Of a stretch of 64,000 nt of DNA, positions 1-11,651 are shown piece by piece. The DNA comes from Ceratotherium simum simum (Eukaryota; Chordata; Mammalia; Perissodactyla; Rhinocerotidae). The position numbers were made by a program, and so were the translations under genes. Location: contig NW_004454181.1 of the NCBI RefSeq assembly GCF_000283155.1, positions 23,970,124 to 24,034,123 of the forward strand. Direction: 5' to 3'. Numbering within the stretch: position 1 is the stretch's first letter; each line of letters starts with the position of its first letter. Under the pieces are notes generated by a model. It did not search any database and was not told the DNA's origin. It saw nothing but the letters and a program-made list of their open reading frames with translations.

Positions 1-201
1 CAAAGCATATTCATGTTGTTATTGAACAATTCAGTTCAATTAAATATTTATCAAGTGCTACTTGGAGCAACATATTATGAGGAACATTATTTGACACTCA
101 GACAACCTCTTGGAAGGACATGGAATTAGGAGTTTTATCTCCATTTTCTCGAGAGGAGAGGGAGACAGAGAAATTGAGCGACTGGGCCAAAGTCAAATTC
201 T

Positions 202-823
202 TAAAACAGAGGTAAGATCACATGCCACTTCTACTTATAACCTTCCAGTGGCTTCTTATGCACTTAAAGGAAAATCCAAACTTCTGTCCTAGCCTGTCAG
301 GCTCTACCTGATCTTGTTCCTTCTCTGTTTTCCCAATCTAATCTTCTATCACTCTCTCTCTCGCTAAAAATGTTCCAGCTACCTAATTGCCCCTCAGTTC
401 CTCAAACTCCACCACCAAACTTTTTCCTACCTCAGGATCATTGCACAAATTGTTCCCTCTAATAGAATATTCGTCCCCCAATATTTTTGTGGAGGTGATG
501 TCTTCTCAGCCTTTGACTAGCCTTAAATATCACACCTTGAAAAGCGTCTTCACAGACTACACTATTTAAACAATATTCTCATGTTATCCGCTCTCAGCAT
601 GTTGCTTTTTTCTTCAGAGCATTTATGTCTTACAGTTATTGCATGTATTCAGTTATTTATGTGTGTGTTGGGGGGGGGGGTTGTCAATTTTACCTCATTA
701 GAACCAAGGCCCACGAAGTCAGGTGCCTTGTTCTTCTTATTCACTACTATAGTCCCAAAGACTGGCAGAGCCTGCTACAGAATAGGAACTCAATATATAA
801 CAAGTAAATGAGTGAATGAATGA
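202..823 (+). mobile_element. L2 LINE, 3' end of ORF2 plus 3' UTR
   Basis: The text follows the L2 (CR1-clade) 3' portion in order: a degraded end of the reverse-transcriptase ORF, the pyrimidine-rich stretch, then the usual close with a tail of ATGAGTGAATGAATGA. The copy is old and has many frame breaks, so it is not coding. It contains a run of 11 G at 670-680. Small reading frames inside it are fragments of this relic. Confidence 0.75.
670..680 (+). repeat. G11 mononucleotide run
   Basis: Eleven consecutive G follow a short GTGTGTG stretch inside the L2 relic. Such runs are slippage-prone, and the base count may also be uncertain in the assembly. Confidence 0.85.
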
Positions 824-839
824 AGTTTACAAACTTTGG

Positions 840-910
840 ACCCGGGTCTTGAACCCAGGTCTTCTGACTTCTAGTTTTCTGGTCCTTTCCTTTATTCTAC
901 GTGATCTCCC
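840..910 (-). mobile_element. MIR SINE fragment
   Basis: The text resembles the antisense MIR head, where the tRNA-like part reads TTGAACCCAGGTCTTCTGACT followed by a pyrimidine-rich stretch. It is short and diverged. From 911 to 1430 I see only single-copy-looking sequence with a short ATCC-rich patch near 1287-1303. Confidence 0.45.
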
Positions 911-1490
911 TGTGACAAAAGCACTGATACTCTCAACTCCATGCTTTGGGATGGGAATGGGCAAAGATTCTATTTTTCTCAAACAAGGGAAAAACTCCAA
1001 ACACGCTATCACACAGAGTGCAAGAGGGGACAGTCTCTTATACAAACAGCCTTGGTGATTGAGGACCTAGCTTCATGGGAAATTTACTAGATTTCCTATA
1101 TCACAAAATTATGGCAGACAGGCTTATGCCCATCCCCATTTGACATGCTCCAGGACAGCCCAGAGGTAAATGACTACAAGGCATGCCAGCTTTCTGTGCC
1201 CTGGAATCTCTGCTGAAGCTGGGATTATCATTGAGGGAAAACATGGCAGATAGAGCAGCTATCAGCTCACTCAATCCCACCCCCCCACCTATCCATCCAT
1301 CCGATATTTATTAAGATACATAACTATATATCAGGTAACCTGGCCAACTTTGGTGACCTCTCTAAAGCTCCAACAACCTAAATCACTGCGTAGGCTTGCT
1401 GTGAGGGCCAAAAGTGGCAACATAAATGAAACCCTTTACAAACTGTAAAGTCCAAAACACATAGAAAATATTATGACTATTAGTACTACT

Positions 1491-1694
1491 ATTTATTTAT
1501 TTATTTCTTTATTTATTGTGAGGAAGATTGGCCCTGAGCTAACATCTGTGCCAATCCTCCTCCATTTTTCATATGTGGGACGCTGCCACAGCATGGCTTG
1601 ATGAGCGGTGCGTGGGTCCGCACCTGGGATCTGAACCCGTATACCCCAGGCTGCCAAAGCGGAGCGTGCATGCTTAACCACTACGCCACCGGTA
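1491..1694 (-). mobile_element. ERE-type equine SINE (older subfamily)
   Basis: The copy starts with a TTTA-rich tail (antisense poly-A), followed by GTGAGGAAGATTGGCCCTGA and GCTAACATCTGTGCCAATC. It ends with the antisense tRNA-like head CTTAACCACTACGCCACCGG. Flanks TAGTACTAC and TAGTAGCAC look like a decayed target duplication. The minus-strand frame spanning 1493-1765 is SINE sequence read as protein. This family places the DNA in Perissodactyla. Confidence 0.9.
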
Positions 1695-2289
1695 GTAGCA
1701 CAATTTAGCAAGTGGAGAGCAAGAAAAGAAGGGAATATGATGTAATTAAATGCTAACCTGCTCATTTAGGAGATTATCTGGATAAGTCTTTACGTTTTTT
1801 TTAACAATTAATATATTTTAACAAAAATTTCAATCAAAGAGAAGGAAAGAAGTTTCTGTGATGTGACTTGTTTCAATAAATAGTCCCCACTCCTCCCTAG
1901 GGGAACAATTCAGGAAATTTAAATAGAAAACACTGTTGAATGGAAGTATTAAGGATTGGAATATTACTTTAAACAGAAGTACAGAGCTCAAAGCACTAGA
2001 AAAATCAAAAATCGTCTTGAAACATTTGCTCAGGCTCTTGCCCCGACTTTCCCACTTCCTCTCGCCCTTTTTTCATTCCCTCTCCCAGGATGTAAATCTA
2101 CCCTATGGTTTAAGGCTCAGCTGCTTCTTCATTTCTCCCAGGAGGCATTTGCTAATCTCCCCAGGATACCTGCATTTCTTCCTCTTCTCTCTAAATTCTC
2201 ATAATGTGTATAAACTCAACCCTAGAAATTCGTACTTAATTCTACGCTCTCTTGGGGTTTTTTTGCTCATTTAGTTCAAGTTAACTCTG
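1695..2289. other. no recognisable gene or repeat
   Basis: AT-rich to pyrimidine-rich sequence. The 112-codon plus-strand frame at 1936-2274 has low-complexity Leu/Ser/Phe composition and no domain. A CT-rich patch at 2035-2215 has a faint L2 flavour that I cannot confirm. Confidence 0.5.
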
Positions 2290-2455
2290 CTCAGCAGATA
2301 CTGTCATCATTACCCCTGTATCAAAGGTGGGAAAACTGAGGCTCACAGAACTTAAGTGGAGTATCTAGGCTAGGCGACTAGCGGGTGGTGGAAGTAGGAT
2401 TAGAAACTAGGTCTTCAGACTCCTAGTCCAGTTCTCTTTACAGCACAGCTCCCTG
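2290..2455 (-). mobile_element. MIR SINE
   Basis: Antisense MIR: the core GGGAAAACTGAGGCTCACAG is followed by a diverged tRNA-like head near GACTCCTAGTCCAG. Single-copy-looking sequence follows from 2456 to 2789. Confidence 0.8.
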
Positions 2456-2789
2456 TATCTGAATCAATATGTTGACCTGATTTGAATTGGGCACAGCAGT
2501 TGAGTCTCTGGAGGAACATGGTTCTTCCCTAAGTGCTAGTGGTGTATATAAAGACCTGCCATACATGAGTCACACAAAGACTCCCAGACCCAACATTCCT
2601 TGGTCTAATTGTCAGTCTAGGTTGGCAGGTGGCCTTCATGCCCAAGGAGAATCCTAAATTCATTTATGACATTACACCACAAAGAACCCGAAAACAGAGT
2701 GCCCCTACACCTCTCTTGGGGAGGGTCAGTGAGTTATTGGGCCCAGGTCATGGGAAGGGCTGCAGGAAACTTCATGATACTGTATTGGA

Positions 2790-2823
2790 GTTCTAGTTCT
2801 AGTTCTTGTTCTGAGTTCTAGTC
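2790..2823 (+). repeat. GTTCTA short tandem repeat
   Basis: About five imperfect 6-base units (GTTCTA, GTTCTA, GTTCTT, GTTCTG, then GTTCTA after one extra base). The array runs into the start of a MIR copy, whose TTCTAGTCCCAGCTCTG text probably seeded the expansion. Confidence 0.8.
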
Positions 2824-2935
2824 CCAGCTCTGCTGAGACTCATGGGTGACTCTGGGAAAGCCCTGGATCCTCTCTCAGCCTCAGTTTCTTACTTGGAGCA
2901 CCACAGATTTTGGAAGTTATCTAAGGTCTATCCCT
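2813..2935 (+). mobile_element. MIR SINE
   Basis: Sense MIR: TTCTAGTCCCAGCTCTGCTG, then a TGACTCTGGGAAAG segment, then CTCAGCCTCAGTTTCTTA. The 3' part is lost. From 2936 to 3600 I see no further repeat beyond short CT-rich patches at 3290-3350 and 3540-3560. Confidence 0.75.
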
Positions 2936-3604
2936 CCTATTGCTGATGTTCAATGACCTGTCTCAGCCTATAGGACCTCTCAGACTCTCAAGGGGTAAAT
3001 TTCCGAAGTCTGAAGTGCTGGATTGTGGGTCTATTGAATTCCTTACCCTTTGTAGGTCCTAAAAATAGTAAACAGCAATGTTAAATAGATAGCGTGCAAG
3101 TTGTTCTTCATTTCCCTACATAAGATCATTGGACTTGACTTCTGTTAAGGACTGAAAATCAAGCTGTAAAACGTTAAGCAGGTAGGAAACCAATATTTAA
3201 TGCCTGCCTGAGGCTTTCATGGTCCTTTTGCCTGTACGTGGGGTTGGGAGTGTGGGACAGTTCTCCAGGTAATTCAAGCATAGTCTTCTTTTTTTAAACC
3301 TCTCTCCCTTTCTCTCCCTCCTTTCACTGGCTCTCACTCTTGCTCTCATCTTGACTTCCAAGGGAGCTCTGTGTGTAGTACTACTGAGCAGAGGAAGATA
3401 AGACCCAAGAGACCATCCCAGGATTAAATAGAGTCTCCTCGTGATTTAGAAGCCTGAGATGCCAGCTCTAAATCAACATGAATTCTCCATCTAATTTGAA
3501 TCAGTGGGTTTTATGAGTCTGCTTTCCTTTCAGTTTATCAGTCAGGCTCTCTCTCTCTGTTTATTATTGTTTCAGTGTTGTACAGGTAGAAATCTCATGG
3601 TCTG

Positions 3605-3765
3605 GCAAGCCTGAAAGGGACCTTAGGGATTGTCTAGACCAAGCCCTAGGTTGCACCAATAGGGAACTGAGGCCAAGCATAGGGAAGAGATTTGTTCAAG
3701 GTCATCTACCTGGTAGAATTAAAACCCAAGTTTCTTCTCTCACTCTTGTCTTTATTCTATTTCTC
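3605..3765 (-). mobile_element. ancient MIR-like repeat
   Basis: The pattern GGGACCTTAGGGATTGTCTAG, a GAACTGAGGCCAAG block and AAGGTCATCTACCTGGTAG matches a common mammalian-wide MIR-like repeat. I am sure it is an old dispersed repeat but not of the subfamily name. The stretch 3766-4180 shows nothing recognisable. Confidence 0.55.
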
Positions 3766-4184
3766 CTACATCACCTCTCCTCTGCTTTGCCTCAACAAAG
3801 TCTTCTGTTTACTATAATTGTTTACCCTTTCTTTCCACCATTAGATAATCAATCACCCACTTCAGGGGTTCCTATTACAACAGCATATTGATACTTCAAT
3901 TAGTCAGAGATCATGTCACAAGACTCTTATCGTGAATTATTTCTCTGATTAGCTTTAAGGAGAAATAGACAATCTTTCTCCCTCCTTCACTCCCTTCTGT
4001 TTTTCATACACACACTCAAAGTATAGAAATTTGAATTGCTTTGTATTAAAATTAAAAACAGGCCTACATTTAGGCTACTCTTCTGGAAAAAGATATTGAT
4101 CGTAGAAAGAAAAAAATCCTTACCTACATCTTTAGACACCCAAATTCAATTACTGGCCACTGAACTTTTTTTTATAACATAGCA

Positions 4185-4480
4185 GGGCATTTATTATTTT
4201 TATTATTGTTAAGGATAACAACAGAAACAACTACAAGCTAGAATTCATATAAGTCACAGTTCACCAAGGCTTTAAAATAAACAGTCTCTCTCTCCACACG
4301 ATAACATGTGGAGCAGGTGTGACACGAATGTCCTTCTTGCTGATGAGACAACTGAGACTCAAAGAGATTAAACAACTTTCCCAAAGTCATCAAATTGCCA
4401 AAATAACAATTTCAAAACTCAAATTGAAGTCTCCCGTTCCAAAATCCCAGTTATTATCACCATGTCACCTCTCTGCACAC
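4185..4480 (-). mobile_element. MIR SINE (long, diverged)
   Basis: A TTATTATT-rich start leads into GATGAGACAACTGAGACTCA and a diverged CTTTCCCAAAGTCATC. This is the antisense MIR order, somewhat stretched by small insertions. Confidence 0.7.
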
Positions 4481-4639
4481 CACTCTTCCTTAAATGCTTT
4501 TATTTTAAGGCTAATTGGTATGTGGTGAGAACTCTGGTCTAGACAGGGAGAACTTGGGTTTTAGGTTCCTTGCCAGTTAGGTGACCTCTTCTTCCCCTAA
4601 TCACCCAGTTCATCTCTTGGACGCTTCTGTTATAGACTC

Positions 4640-4893
4640 ATGGAAGGTCAGATGGGGACAGAATTTTAGTCTCGCTTGTTTCTTGCCTAAGGCTCCAGAG
4701 CATTTGGCACACATTGTCACAGTAATAGTAATTCTCATGTTTGGCTGTCACACACATTGCCTGTCTGTGTCCTGCATTACACCTGGGGTTCCTTGAGTGC
4801 ACAGACTGCATCTTGTTCACCTTTATGTGTCTGGTGCCTCGGACAAAGCCTGGCACGTAGTAGGTCTTCGAAGTATGTTTACTAAATGAATAA
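4640..4893 (+). mobile_element. L2 LINE 3' end
   Basis: Typical L2 3' UTR: CTTGAGTGCACAGACTGCAT, then TGGTGCCTCGGACAAAGCC, then GGCACGTAGTAGGTC and a degraded ATGAATAAA end. Confidence 0.8.
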
Positions 4894-4899
4894 AGACTC

Positions 4900-5165
4900 C
4901 AGTCCAATTGCCTAAAATCTCACAGGGAGCTGATGACAGAACTGAAACTAGATCCCCATCTCCAGACTCTTTTCAGTGCACTTCCGTGCAGGAAGAAGAG
5001 GAAGATGATGATATTATTACTACTAATAGTGATTGCAGCCAACATGTATCAGATGCTGACTAAATGCTGGATGCTGTGCTAAGTGCTTTCTGAGTATGAT
5101 CCTATTTGATCCTCCCAACAATTCTACAAGGTGAGTTGCATTTTTATCTCCATTCATTAGAAAGA
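4900..5165 (-). mobile_element. MIR SINE fragments (two pieces)
   Basis: A first piece at 4900-4990 carries the antisense head (TCACAGGGAGCTGATGACAG). A second at 4998-5165 runs from ATTATTACTACTAATAG through CTGTGCTAAGTGCTTTC to ATCTCCATTCATTAG. They may be two copies. Confidence 0.7.
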
Positions 5166-6798
5166 TAAGTACATTGCTTTAGTTTGAAATTAGCTTTAGA
5201 TTTCTTCTTACCTTGCAAATATCCTCCAGGCAGTCCCCCACTCCCAACATAAAAGAAGAAAATAAAAGTCAGTACTAGGACAGAGGCCAGCAAGGCCTCT
5301 TCTTGTATAAGTAAGACACACACATCCCTGGCATCCTCAACAATAGATTTCCTGGCCAAGAAAATGCGGATGAGGAGATGTGCTCATTAGCTGCTAACTT
5401 CAGACCTCTTAGGTCTCCTTTATTTGGGCTGTCACTCAAAGTGGCCTTATTTTTTCCAGGCTTCTTGTGAGCATCTCCTGCTGATGCTTATTTGTTTATC
5501 TGAAAGGCCAGACTCCCTGGGATGGGCTCATTAAGAAAATATTCCCTTTCAGGAGGGCCCAGGGGAATGGCAAGCACACAATATCTCCCACATGCCTCCC
5601 TCTTGCCATGCCAACATCACAATGGAAGGCGCCCAGCCTAGGGCCAAATGCAACCCAAGTCAGCACAAAATGTACTTTGCTGGACCCCAGCGCTGAAGAA
5701 GAATAAACATCTTCAAAGCCCTGACCCTTGTCTCAACTCCGCCATGACCTTCCCCTAACCTTTCCATCCTACAATGACCCCTCCTTCTTTGGATCCAATC
5801 AGTATCATGAAACCATGCAATCAGAGTAATATAGCCACAGACACTTCCAGTCAGGAGGGATCACAGAGATGATTGAGACTAAGCATGACAACACCCTGGC
5901 ATTTGTGCCAGCCACTCCCTGAGAATTTCCCAGCCGTGGCATACAGCTTTAATCAATTGTGGCACTCTTCCCAGCTCAGCTTCGATAGTGCCTCAGAATC
6001 CTTCTCAAAAAATCACTCTGAGCAGAAGAGAAAACTTAACTAAAAGGTAAAGGAACTCTCCCACTTAGGATAAAAGGCATGGGAGGTCCTAGAAAAGAAG
6101 CTCCTTGCTTGCCAGTCTAATACTCTTTCCACCACTCCATCTTTCTTGATGGTGTACCCTTTTGTGGTCATCTCAGATGAATAATCCCTAACATCCCCAG
6201 AAAATCCTCAGCTTTCTGAGGGTAGAGGCTGGGTCATTTGTTAATCTCCTGGGTACTCATCATGCTGAGTAGTAGACATGTTGCTTAGTTGACAAGAGAA
6301 GTGAGTAGACTCCAGACCCCAAGGGTATGAAGGAGACACTTGAAAATTTCAAAATGGATTAAACAACCACATATTACACAGCCATTCTCTGGATGACATA
6401 CACTAGAGAACCACAAAGGCAGTTAGAATATTTCTAGGTGCCTTATTAGACCCCATCCAAGGACATGAGAAGTCCAAAAGACACTTATGTGAGTTAGTTT
6501 CTCACCTACAATGGCAACTTCTCAAATTTTTCACCAAAGTAGGCTAAAAGCATAGGAGAATGATGGCAGGGATGGCCTCCAGAGATCGGAGGCACAGCTC
6601 CAAGCAACCCACAGGAAGCAAGACATTACTTGGAAGTATCATGTTTTATCTTGAAAATTCACGTGGGTTTGGATTCTACTGCAAAATATAGCAATGTTTA
6701 TTTTAATTCAAAAAGTGTTTTCTCCCAAATTTCTAAGTTAATTTAGTGCTCTCAGGAGAAGTACCATGTTTTTCCCAGGGCTTCATGTATTTCTTAGC
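5166..6798. other. single-copy-looking interval, no gene found
   Basis: No recognisable exon, RNA or strong repeat. A faint L2 3' end lies at 6215-6290 (GAGGGTAGAGGCTGGGTCAT). The minus-strand frame at 5144-5359 has one hydrophobic stretch but no domain or splice support. Confidence 0.5.
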
Positions 6799-7103
6799 CC
6801 AGAGGTCGGCAAAATGACCCACGGGACAAATTCATCCCAGCACCTGTTTTTGTATGGCCTGTGAGCTAAGAATGGTTTTAATAATTTAAAATGGTTGGGA
6901 AAAAAAAAGAAGATTATGTAGTGACACATGGATATTATATGAAATTCAGATTTCAATGTCCATAGATGACATTTCATTGGAAGGTATTCACTTATGTATT
7001 ATTTATGGCTGCTTCCATGCTACAATGGTAGAACTGAGTAGTTGTGACAGAGACAAAGACTGAAATACTATCCAGCCTTTTACAGAAAAAATTTCCCACA
7101 TCT
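6799..7103 (+). mobile_element. hAT-type non-autonomous DNA transposon, long form
   Basis: It begins CAGAGGTCGGCAAAATGACC and ends near CTTTTACAGAAAAAATTTCC, matching the well-known mammalian element whose terminal repeats read CAGGGGTCGGCAAAC and its complement. This copy includes the extra central segment (GACACATGGATATTATATGA) missing from the related copy at 30.8 kb. I do not give a family name because I am not certain of it. Non-coding. Confidence 0.75.
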
Positions 7104-7167
7104 GTCTTGTTTTGTCACTGGCTACCCCGTGACCACACATGTCCCTATCATGAGAGAGTGCACTCTG

Positions 7168-7386
7168 TAAATCTCAACTAGGGGCACTTTTGCCCTTCAG
7201 GACACATTTGACAATGTTTGGGGACATTTTTGATGGTCACAAATGCAGGGAGAGGGCTGCTGCTGGCATCTAATAGTGAGTAGACGCCAGGGATGCTGCT
7301 AAACATCCTTCAGTGGTAAGGGCAGTCTCCACAACCAAGACTTATCCAACCCAAAATGTCAATGATACTGACGTTGAGAAGCCCCG
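7168..7386 (+). mobile_element. MER20 (hAT-Charlie relic)
   Basis: The MER20 order is clear: TCTCAACTAGGGGCACTTTT, GACAATGTTTGGGGACATTT, GATGCTGCTAAACATCC, then GTTGAGAAGCCCC. It is close to full length, lies 65 bp downstream of another hAT relic and is non-coding. Confidence 0.9.
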
Positions 7387-7589
7387 ATATAAACCATCTT
7401 GCGTTAAAGGCTGGTCCCCCCCTCCATCTTTCATTTCTTACCTCACCTCAATTAAACACAGGCTCTTGATATCAGTAAATCAGAAGGGATTACTTATTCA
7501 GGCCTGAGAGGAGCACACTCCAAAAATATTTATGAAGGATGAGGAGGACTTCTCATTTTATGGGACTGTAAGAATTATTAATAAATATG

Positions 7590-7830
7590 TAATAATAATA
7601 ATTAGTTTTTATGAAGCACTTATTTATGTGCCAGGCACTGGGCTAAGTATTTTACATTCATCTTCTCATTTAGTCATCATTTCAGCCTTGTAACGTAGGT
7701 ACCGTTATGACCCCGATTGTGCAGATGAGGAAATTGAGGCTCAGAAAAGATAAGCTGTCAAAAGTCACAAAGCTACCAAGTTGTGGAGCGGTGATTCTTA
7801 CCTAAGCAGTCCGATACCAGAAATTTACGT
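7590..7830 (-). mobile_element. MIR SINE, nearly complete
   Basis: Antisense MIR with its landmarks: ATAATAATAATTAG, TGTGCCAGGCACTGGGCTAA, GATGAGGAAATTGAGGCTCA. One of the better preserved MIRs here. No feature is recognised from 7831 to 8375. Confidence 0.9.
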
Positions 7831-8379
7831 GATTACCATCATACCAAGAACTTCCCAGAATACTCATTGACTCTTCACATCCCTACTTTGACGTGGGCAA
7901 AATAATTTAATTTGTCCATCCTGTATCCCCAGCATGATGCACGGGAAAAAATTACCACTCCAAAAGCCCAGCCTTTAAGACACTGTCCTTAGCAGAGGAG
8001 TCATTTGCTATAAAACTGCTTTGTAAATTCAAGTGCATTGAACCACTTAGAAGCTGGTGGGTTAGGAAAACTCTTTGATAACTGATCCATGTTTTAGAGG
8101 CTTCTTGTAGGAAATACATGAGCATAGTGACTCACTGAGATATTAGAGCCAATTAGCATCTAAATAGTTTTCTTTCTTCTCTCCCAGATATAATCAGAAT
8201 TGAACAATCATTATTAAAGGGATAAGTTTGAAGATAAAATAAATAGGTGTTTGAAGCAATAAATCTCAAAAACAGAAGATAAGGCTCCCAATTTTGGCCA
8301 ACCTGGCTTAAAACAGAAATGGCAAATATATTTCTTTACATGTATCAATGTGGATTGTCTGATAGGCCATGTTGATAGT

Positions 8380-8690
8380 TGGGTAAGAGTGTGGACTCCA
8401 GAAAAAGATAATTTGGGTTCAAATCCTAACTTTGCCTACTTTTGATAACCAGTAAGGCTGCACTGAGACTATTAATTGAATATTAGCCCTGGGTTCATAA
8501 AGCCTGAACTCTAGTCCCAGCTCTGGGACAAACTCATCATTTGTGATCCTGGCTGAGTTAGATCACTTTTCTGGGCCTCCGTTTCCCCAGTTATAAAAAG
8601 GGCATGATGGCACCTTCCCTCTTATCTCTAAGTTTATGAGGTTCAAAGGAGCTAATATATACACAAAAAAGTTGGTTAGTACTAATGTCT
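8380..8690 (+). mobile_element. MIR SINE fragments (two)
   Basis: 8380-8450 carries a sense MIR head (GAGTGTGGACTCCAG and TTTGGGTTCAAATCC). 8490-8690 carries a second head plus core (AGTCCCAGCTCTGGGAC, then GGCCTCCGTTTCCCCAG). Confidence 0.75.
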
Positions 8691-9254
8691 ACTCACGGGA
8701 ATCTTTACAGTCCAATCCCAGGAATAGGAAAACTAAACCCTATACAAAAAGCCATTAATGTACCAAAGTGACCCACAGACACTATTGCCAACAGCCTCAA
8801 GAAGGAAGTACTAAGCAAACATAAAAATGTAACAAAATACAGAATTAGGGTCAACGTTATCAGCATTTTGTATCTGGGCTGTCCCAGGCTCAGCTGGGGC
8901 ATTCCAGCTGGGCCTCTGTGCCTGACACAGCTGTTCAGAAGCACCTGAGCCAGAGGGCCACAGCAGGGAGGTGCAAAGGAATCCCTGTTCTGACCCCCGG
9001 AACAGAGCGTAATTCCACAGAATGCAGTGGCTCTTGAAATAAAGATTCACAGTTTTTATTTGGCCTGAAAATCTGGATTGCATCCAATGCCTACCACCCG
9101 GCTGATCTGAGGCTGCCTACCCATGGTTGGTTTTATAAACAATGTTGTTTACATAATTGCTAAACTGTAGCATAGACCCTTAGAGGAAATAAATTAGTAG
9201 GAATGATGTGCTGGCAAAGCTGGGTATTACCCCACAGCTTCATCCGATTCGGAA
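8691..9254. other. single-copy-looking interval
   Basis: Nothing recognised on either strand. Two overlapping minus-strand frames at 8705-9083 encode no known domain and have no convincing splice sites. Confidence 0.45.
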
Positions 9255-9925
9255 GCAAGATATTTACTGATTACCTACTACGTGCTCAGTGCCTTGTCAG
9301 ATGCTGGAGATGGGAGAGGGATAAAGATGTGGCCCCTGTCCTCCATGAGCCTACAACCTAGTTGTGAGATGTGTGCTTTTACCTGAAATTAGAATGCAAT
9401 TAAACAAAAACTGGTATAGGCAACAAGTACCATAGGACCTCAGAACAAGGGGAGATAAGAGTGACCTGGAGAGATAGGATATTCATGATGGATGTGGGAT
9501 TTAAGCAGAGCCTGAAGGCAGTGGGAAGGGTGGGAAAGGGCTTTCTAGGATGTGAACAAAGGCATGGACATAAGAATATACATGCAACAGATTTTCTGGG
9601 AAAAGAGTTTTGGGGCTTGAATGCAAAGGTCTTCGAAGCCAGAGTTGGGATATGAATTTTACCCTAAAGGCAAAAAAAAGCCAGAAAAGGTTTGAGAGTC
9701 AGAAAGCTTTAGGCAAATAGAAGGGCACGAAGCGGGTAGGGGTGGGGGGTAAATTTGGATACAGCTGCATAGATCAAGTACAGAGCAATGAGGGCCCAGA
9801 CAAAGGTGGTAGCTGTAGAAATGGAAAGGAAAGGAAGCGTGTCATAATTAAGGAAAACTCCACAGACCTTTGTGAGTGAAGACTTACTGGAAGCCAAGGA
9901 AAGAAAGGAATCAAGATGATGTTAT
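9255..9925 (-). mobile_element. L2 LINE, antisense
   Basis: Reads as the complement of the L2 3' half: TACTACGTGCTCAGTGCCTT, then CTCCATGAGCCTACAACCTA, then AACAAAGGCATGGACA and further into ORF2-derived sequence. Heavily decayed. Contains the G-rich patch GGGTAGGGGTGGGGGG near 9737. Confidence 0.65.
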
Positions 9926-10032
9926 AATAAGAGCTTAATGATGATAACATCATTAGTCTTCTGACTCAGTAAAAGCCCATCAAAACCGTCTGAATCACTC
10001 AACTGCTTCTGATGGCATATTGATAAACTAGA

Positions 10033-10203
10033 TCAGTGCTTCTCAAGCTTTAACATGCATACAAATTACCTGGAGCCCTTGTTAAAATACAGATTTTAAT
10101 TCAGCAGGTTTGAGGTGGGGCCTGAGATTCTGCATTTCTAACAAGTTTCCAGGTGATGCTGATGCTGCTGGTGTAGGAACCACACTTTAATTAGCAAGAG
10201 GCT
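10033..10203 (+). mobile_element. MER5A (hAT-Charlie relic)
   Basis: Near-complete MER5A: CAGTGCTTCTCAAGCTTTAA, ACCTGGAGCCCTTGTTAAAA, then GGTGATGCTGATGCTGCTGG and a decayed 3' terminal repeat. Non-coding. Confidence 0.9.
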
Positions 10204-10364
10204 AGAGTTTCTCTTCTTTGATTTTCCTGCCAAATGTCAATAACTATATTAAAACTTGTTAAATAAGGTGGATTGAGGGAAAGGTCACTTATATTAATGG
10301 TCACCTGCAATCTTTAACCTTCATTTAGTTAACAGGTATGGGCTGCTTTGTCTCCTTTGTTTGA

Positions 10365-10450
10365 TGGGAGGACTGCTGGGCTAGGAGTCGGGAGACTGGG
10401 TGTTAGTCCTAGCTCTATCTCTATCTGTTTGTGGGTCCTTGAGCAAGAAG
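10365..10450 (+). mobile_element. MIR SINE head fragment
   Basis: GGGCTAGGAGTCGGGAGACT followed by GTCCTAGCTCTATCTC matches a sense MIR head. It stops about 45 bp before the MaLR element. Confidence 0.6.
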
Positions 10451-10500
10451 ACATGAGACAAGAACCAAATCCACTGCTCAGTTCCTATATTTGAAAGCAC

Positions 10501-10865
10501 TGGCTAAAGCCTGAATATTTGTGTCCTCCCAAAATTCATATGCTGAAACCTGTCCCCAGTGTGCTGGTATTAGGAGGTGGGGACTTTGGGAGGTGATTAG
10601 GTCATGAGAGTGGAGCCCTCATGAATGGGATTAGTGCCCTTATCAAAGAGACCCCAGAGAGTTCCCTTGTCCCTTCAGCCATGTGAGGACATAGTGAGAA
10701 GATGGCCATCTATGAATTAGGAAGCAGGCCCTCACCAGACACCAATTTTGCCGGTGCCTTGATCTTGGACTTCCCAGCTTCCAGAACTGTGGGAAATATA
10801 TGTTTGTTGTTTAAGCCACTCAGTCTATGGTATTTTTGTTTTAGTAGCCTGAATTGAGTAAGACG
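10501..10865 (+). repeat. 5' LTR of MaLR element
   Basis: Starts TGGCTAAAGCCTGAATATTT and ends near GAGTAAGACG. MLT1/MST-style landmarks are present: GGAGGTGATTAGGTCATGAG, CCAGAACTGTGGGAAATATA and TTTAAGCCACTCAGTCTATG. It aligns along its full length with the 3' LTR. Confidence 0.9.
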
Positions 10866-11630
10866 GATATTGGTACTGAGAAGTGGGGATGCTGCTGTAA
10901 CAAATACCTAAAAATGTGGAAATGGCTTCGGAATTGGGTAATGGGTAGAGGCTGGAAGAGTTTCGAGGTACACGCTAGAAAAAGCCTGTATTGCCGTGAA
11001 TGAACCTTTAAAGGCGATTCTGGTGAGAGATCAGAAAGAAAAGAGGAAGGCTGTAGAGAAAGACTCAGTCTTCTTAGAGAACACCTACATAATCATGAAC
11101 AGAATGGTGGTAGAAATGTGGATGGTAAAGTCCATTCTGGTGAGGTCTCAGAAAGATATGAGGAGAGTGTCATGGGAAACTGGTGGAAACATGATCCTTG
11201 TTATAAAGTGGCAAAGAACTTGGTGGAATTGTGTTCATGTTCTAGTGTTTTGTGGAAGGTAGAACTTGAAAGCGATGAAATTGGATGTTTAGCTGAAGCA
11301 ATTTCTAAGCAAGTGTTGAAGGTGCGGCTTGGCTCCTCCAGACCACTTATAGTAAAACGTGAGAGGGGAGAAACGACTTATGAGAGGGAGTTGTTAAGCA
11401 AAAAGGAACTAGAATTTAAAGATTTGGAAAATTCTCAGCCTATCCATATTGCAAAAAATGAGAACATTAAGGGTGTGGCCAAGTGTCAATTTGATAAGGA
11501 GATTATATGGATCAGCCATCTCAAAAGAAGCCAGGAGCTAGTCTCCAAGATAATGGAAGAATGGCACTGAAGGCAATTCAGAAATCATCAGGGCTGCCAC
11601 CCCCATCAAAGGCCCAGAGTGCAAGGACCT

Positions 11631-11651
11631 GGGTGGGGGGCGGGGGGGGGG
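11631..11651 (+). other. G-rich tract with quadruplex potential
   Basis: Three G-runs of 3, 6 and 10, separated by single T and C bases, lie in the MaLR internal region. The last run can be split to supply four G-tracts. Confidence 0.7.

Noticed and set aside
1493..1765. 90-codon minus-strand frame with an apparent conserved motif
   Set aside because: It is an ERE SINE read as protein; similar text appears in the ERE copies at 14.3 and 37.9 kb.
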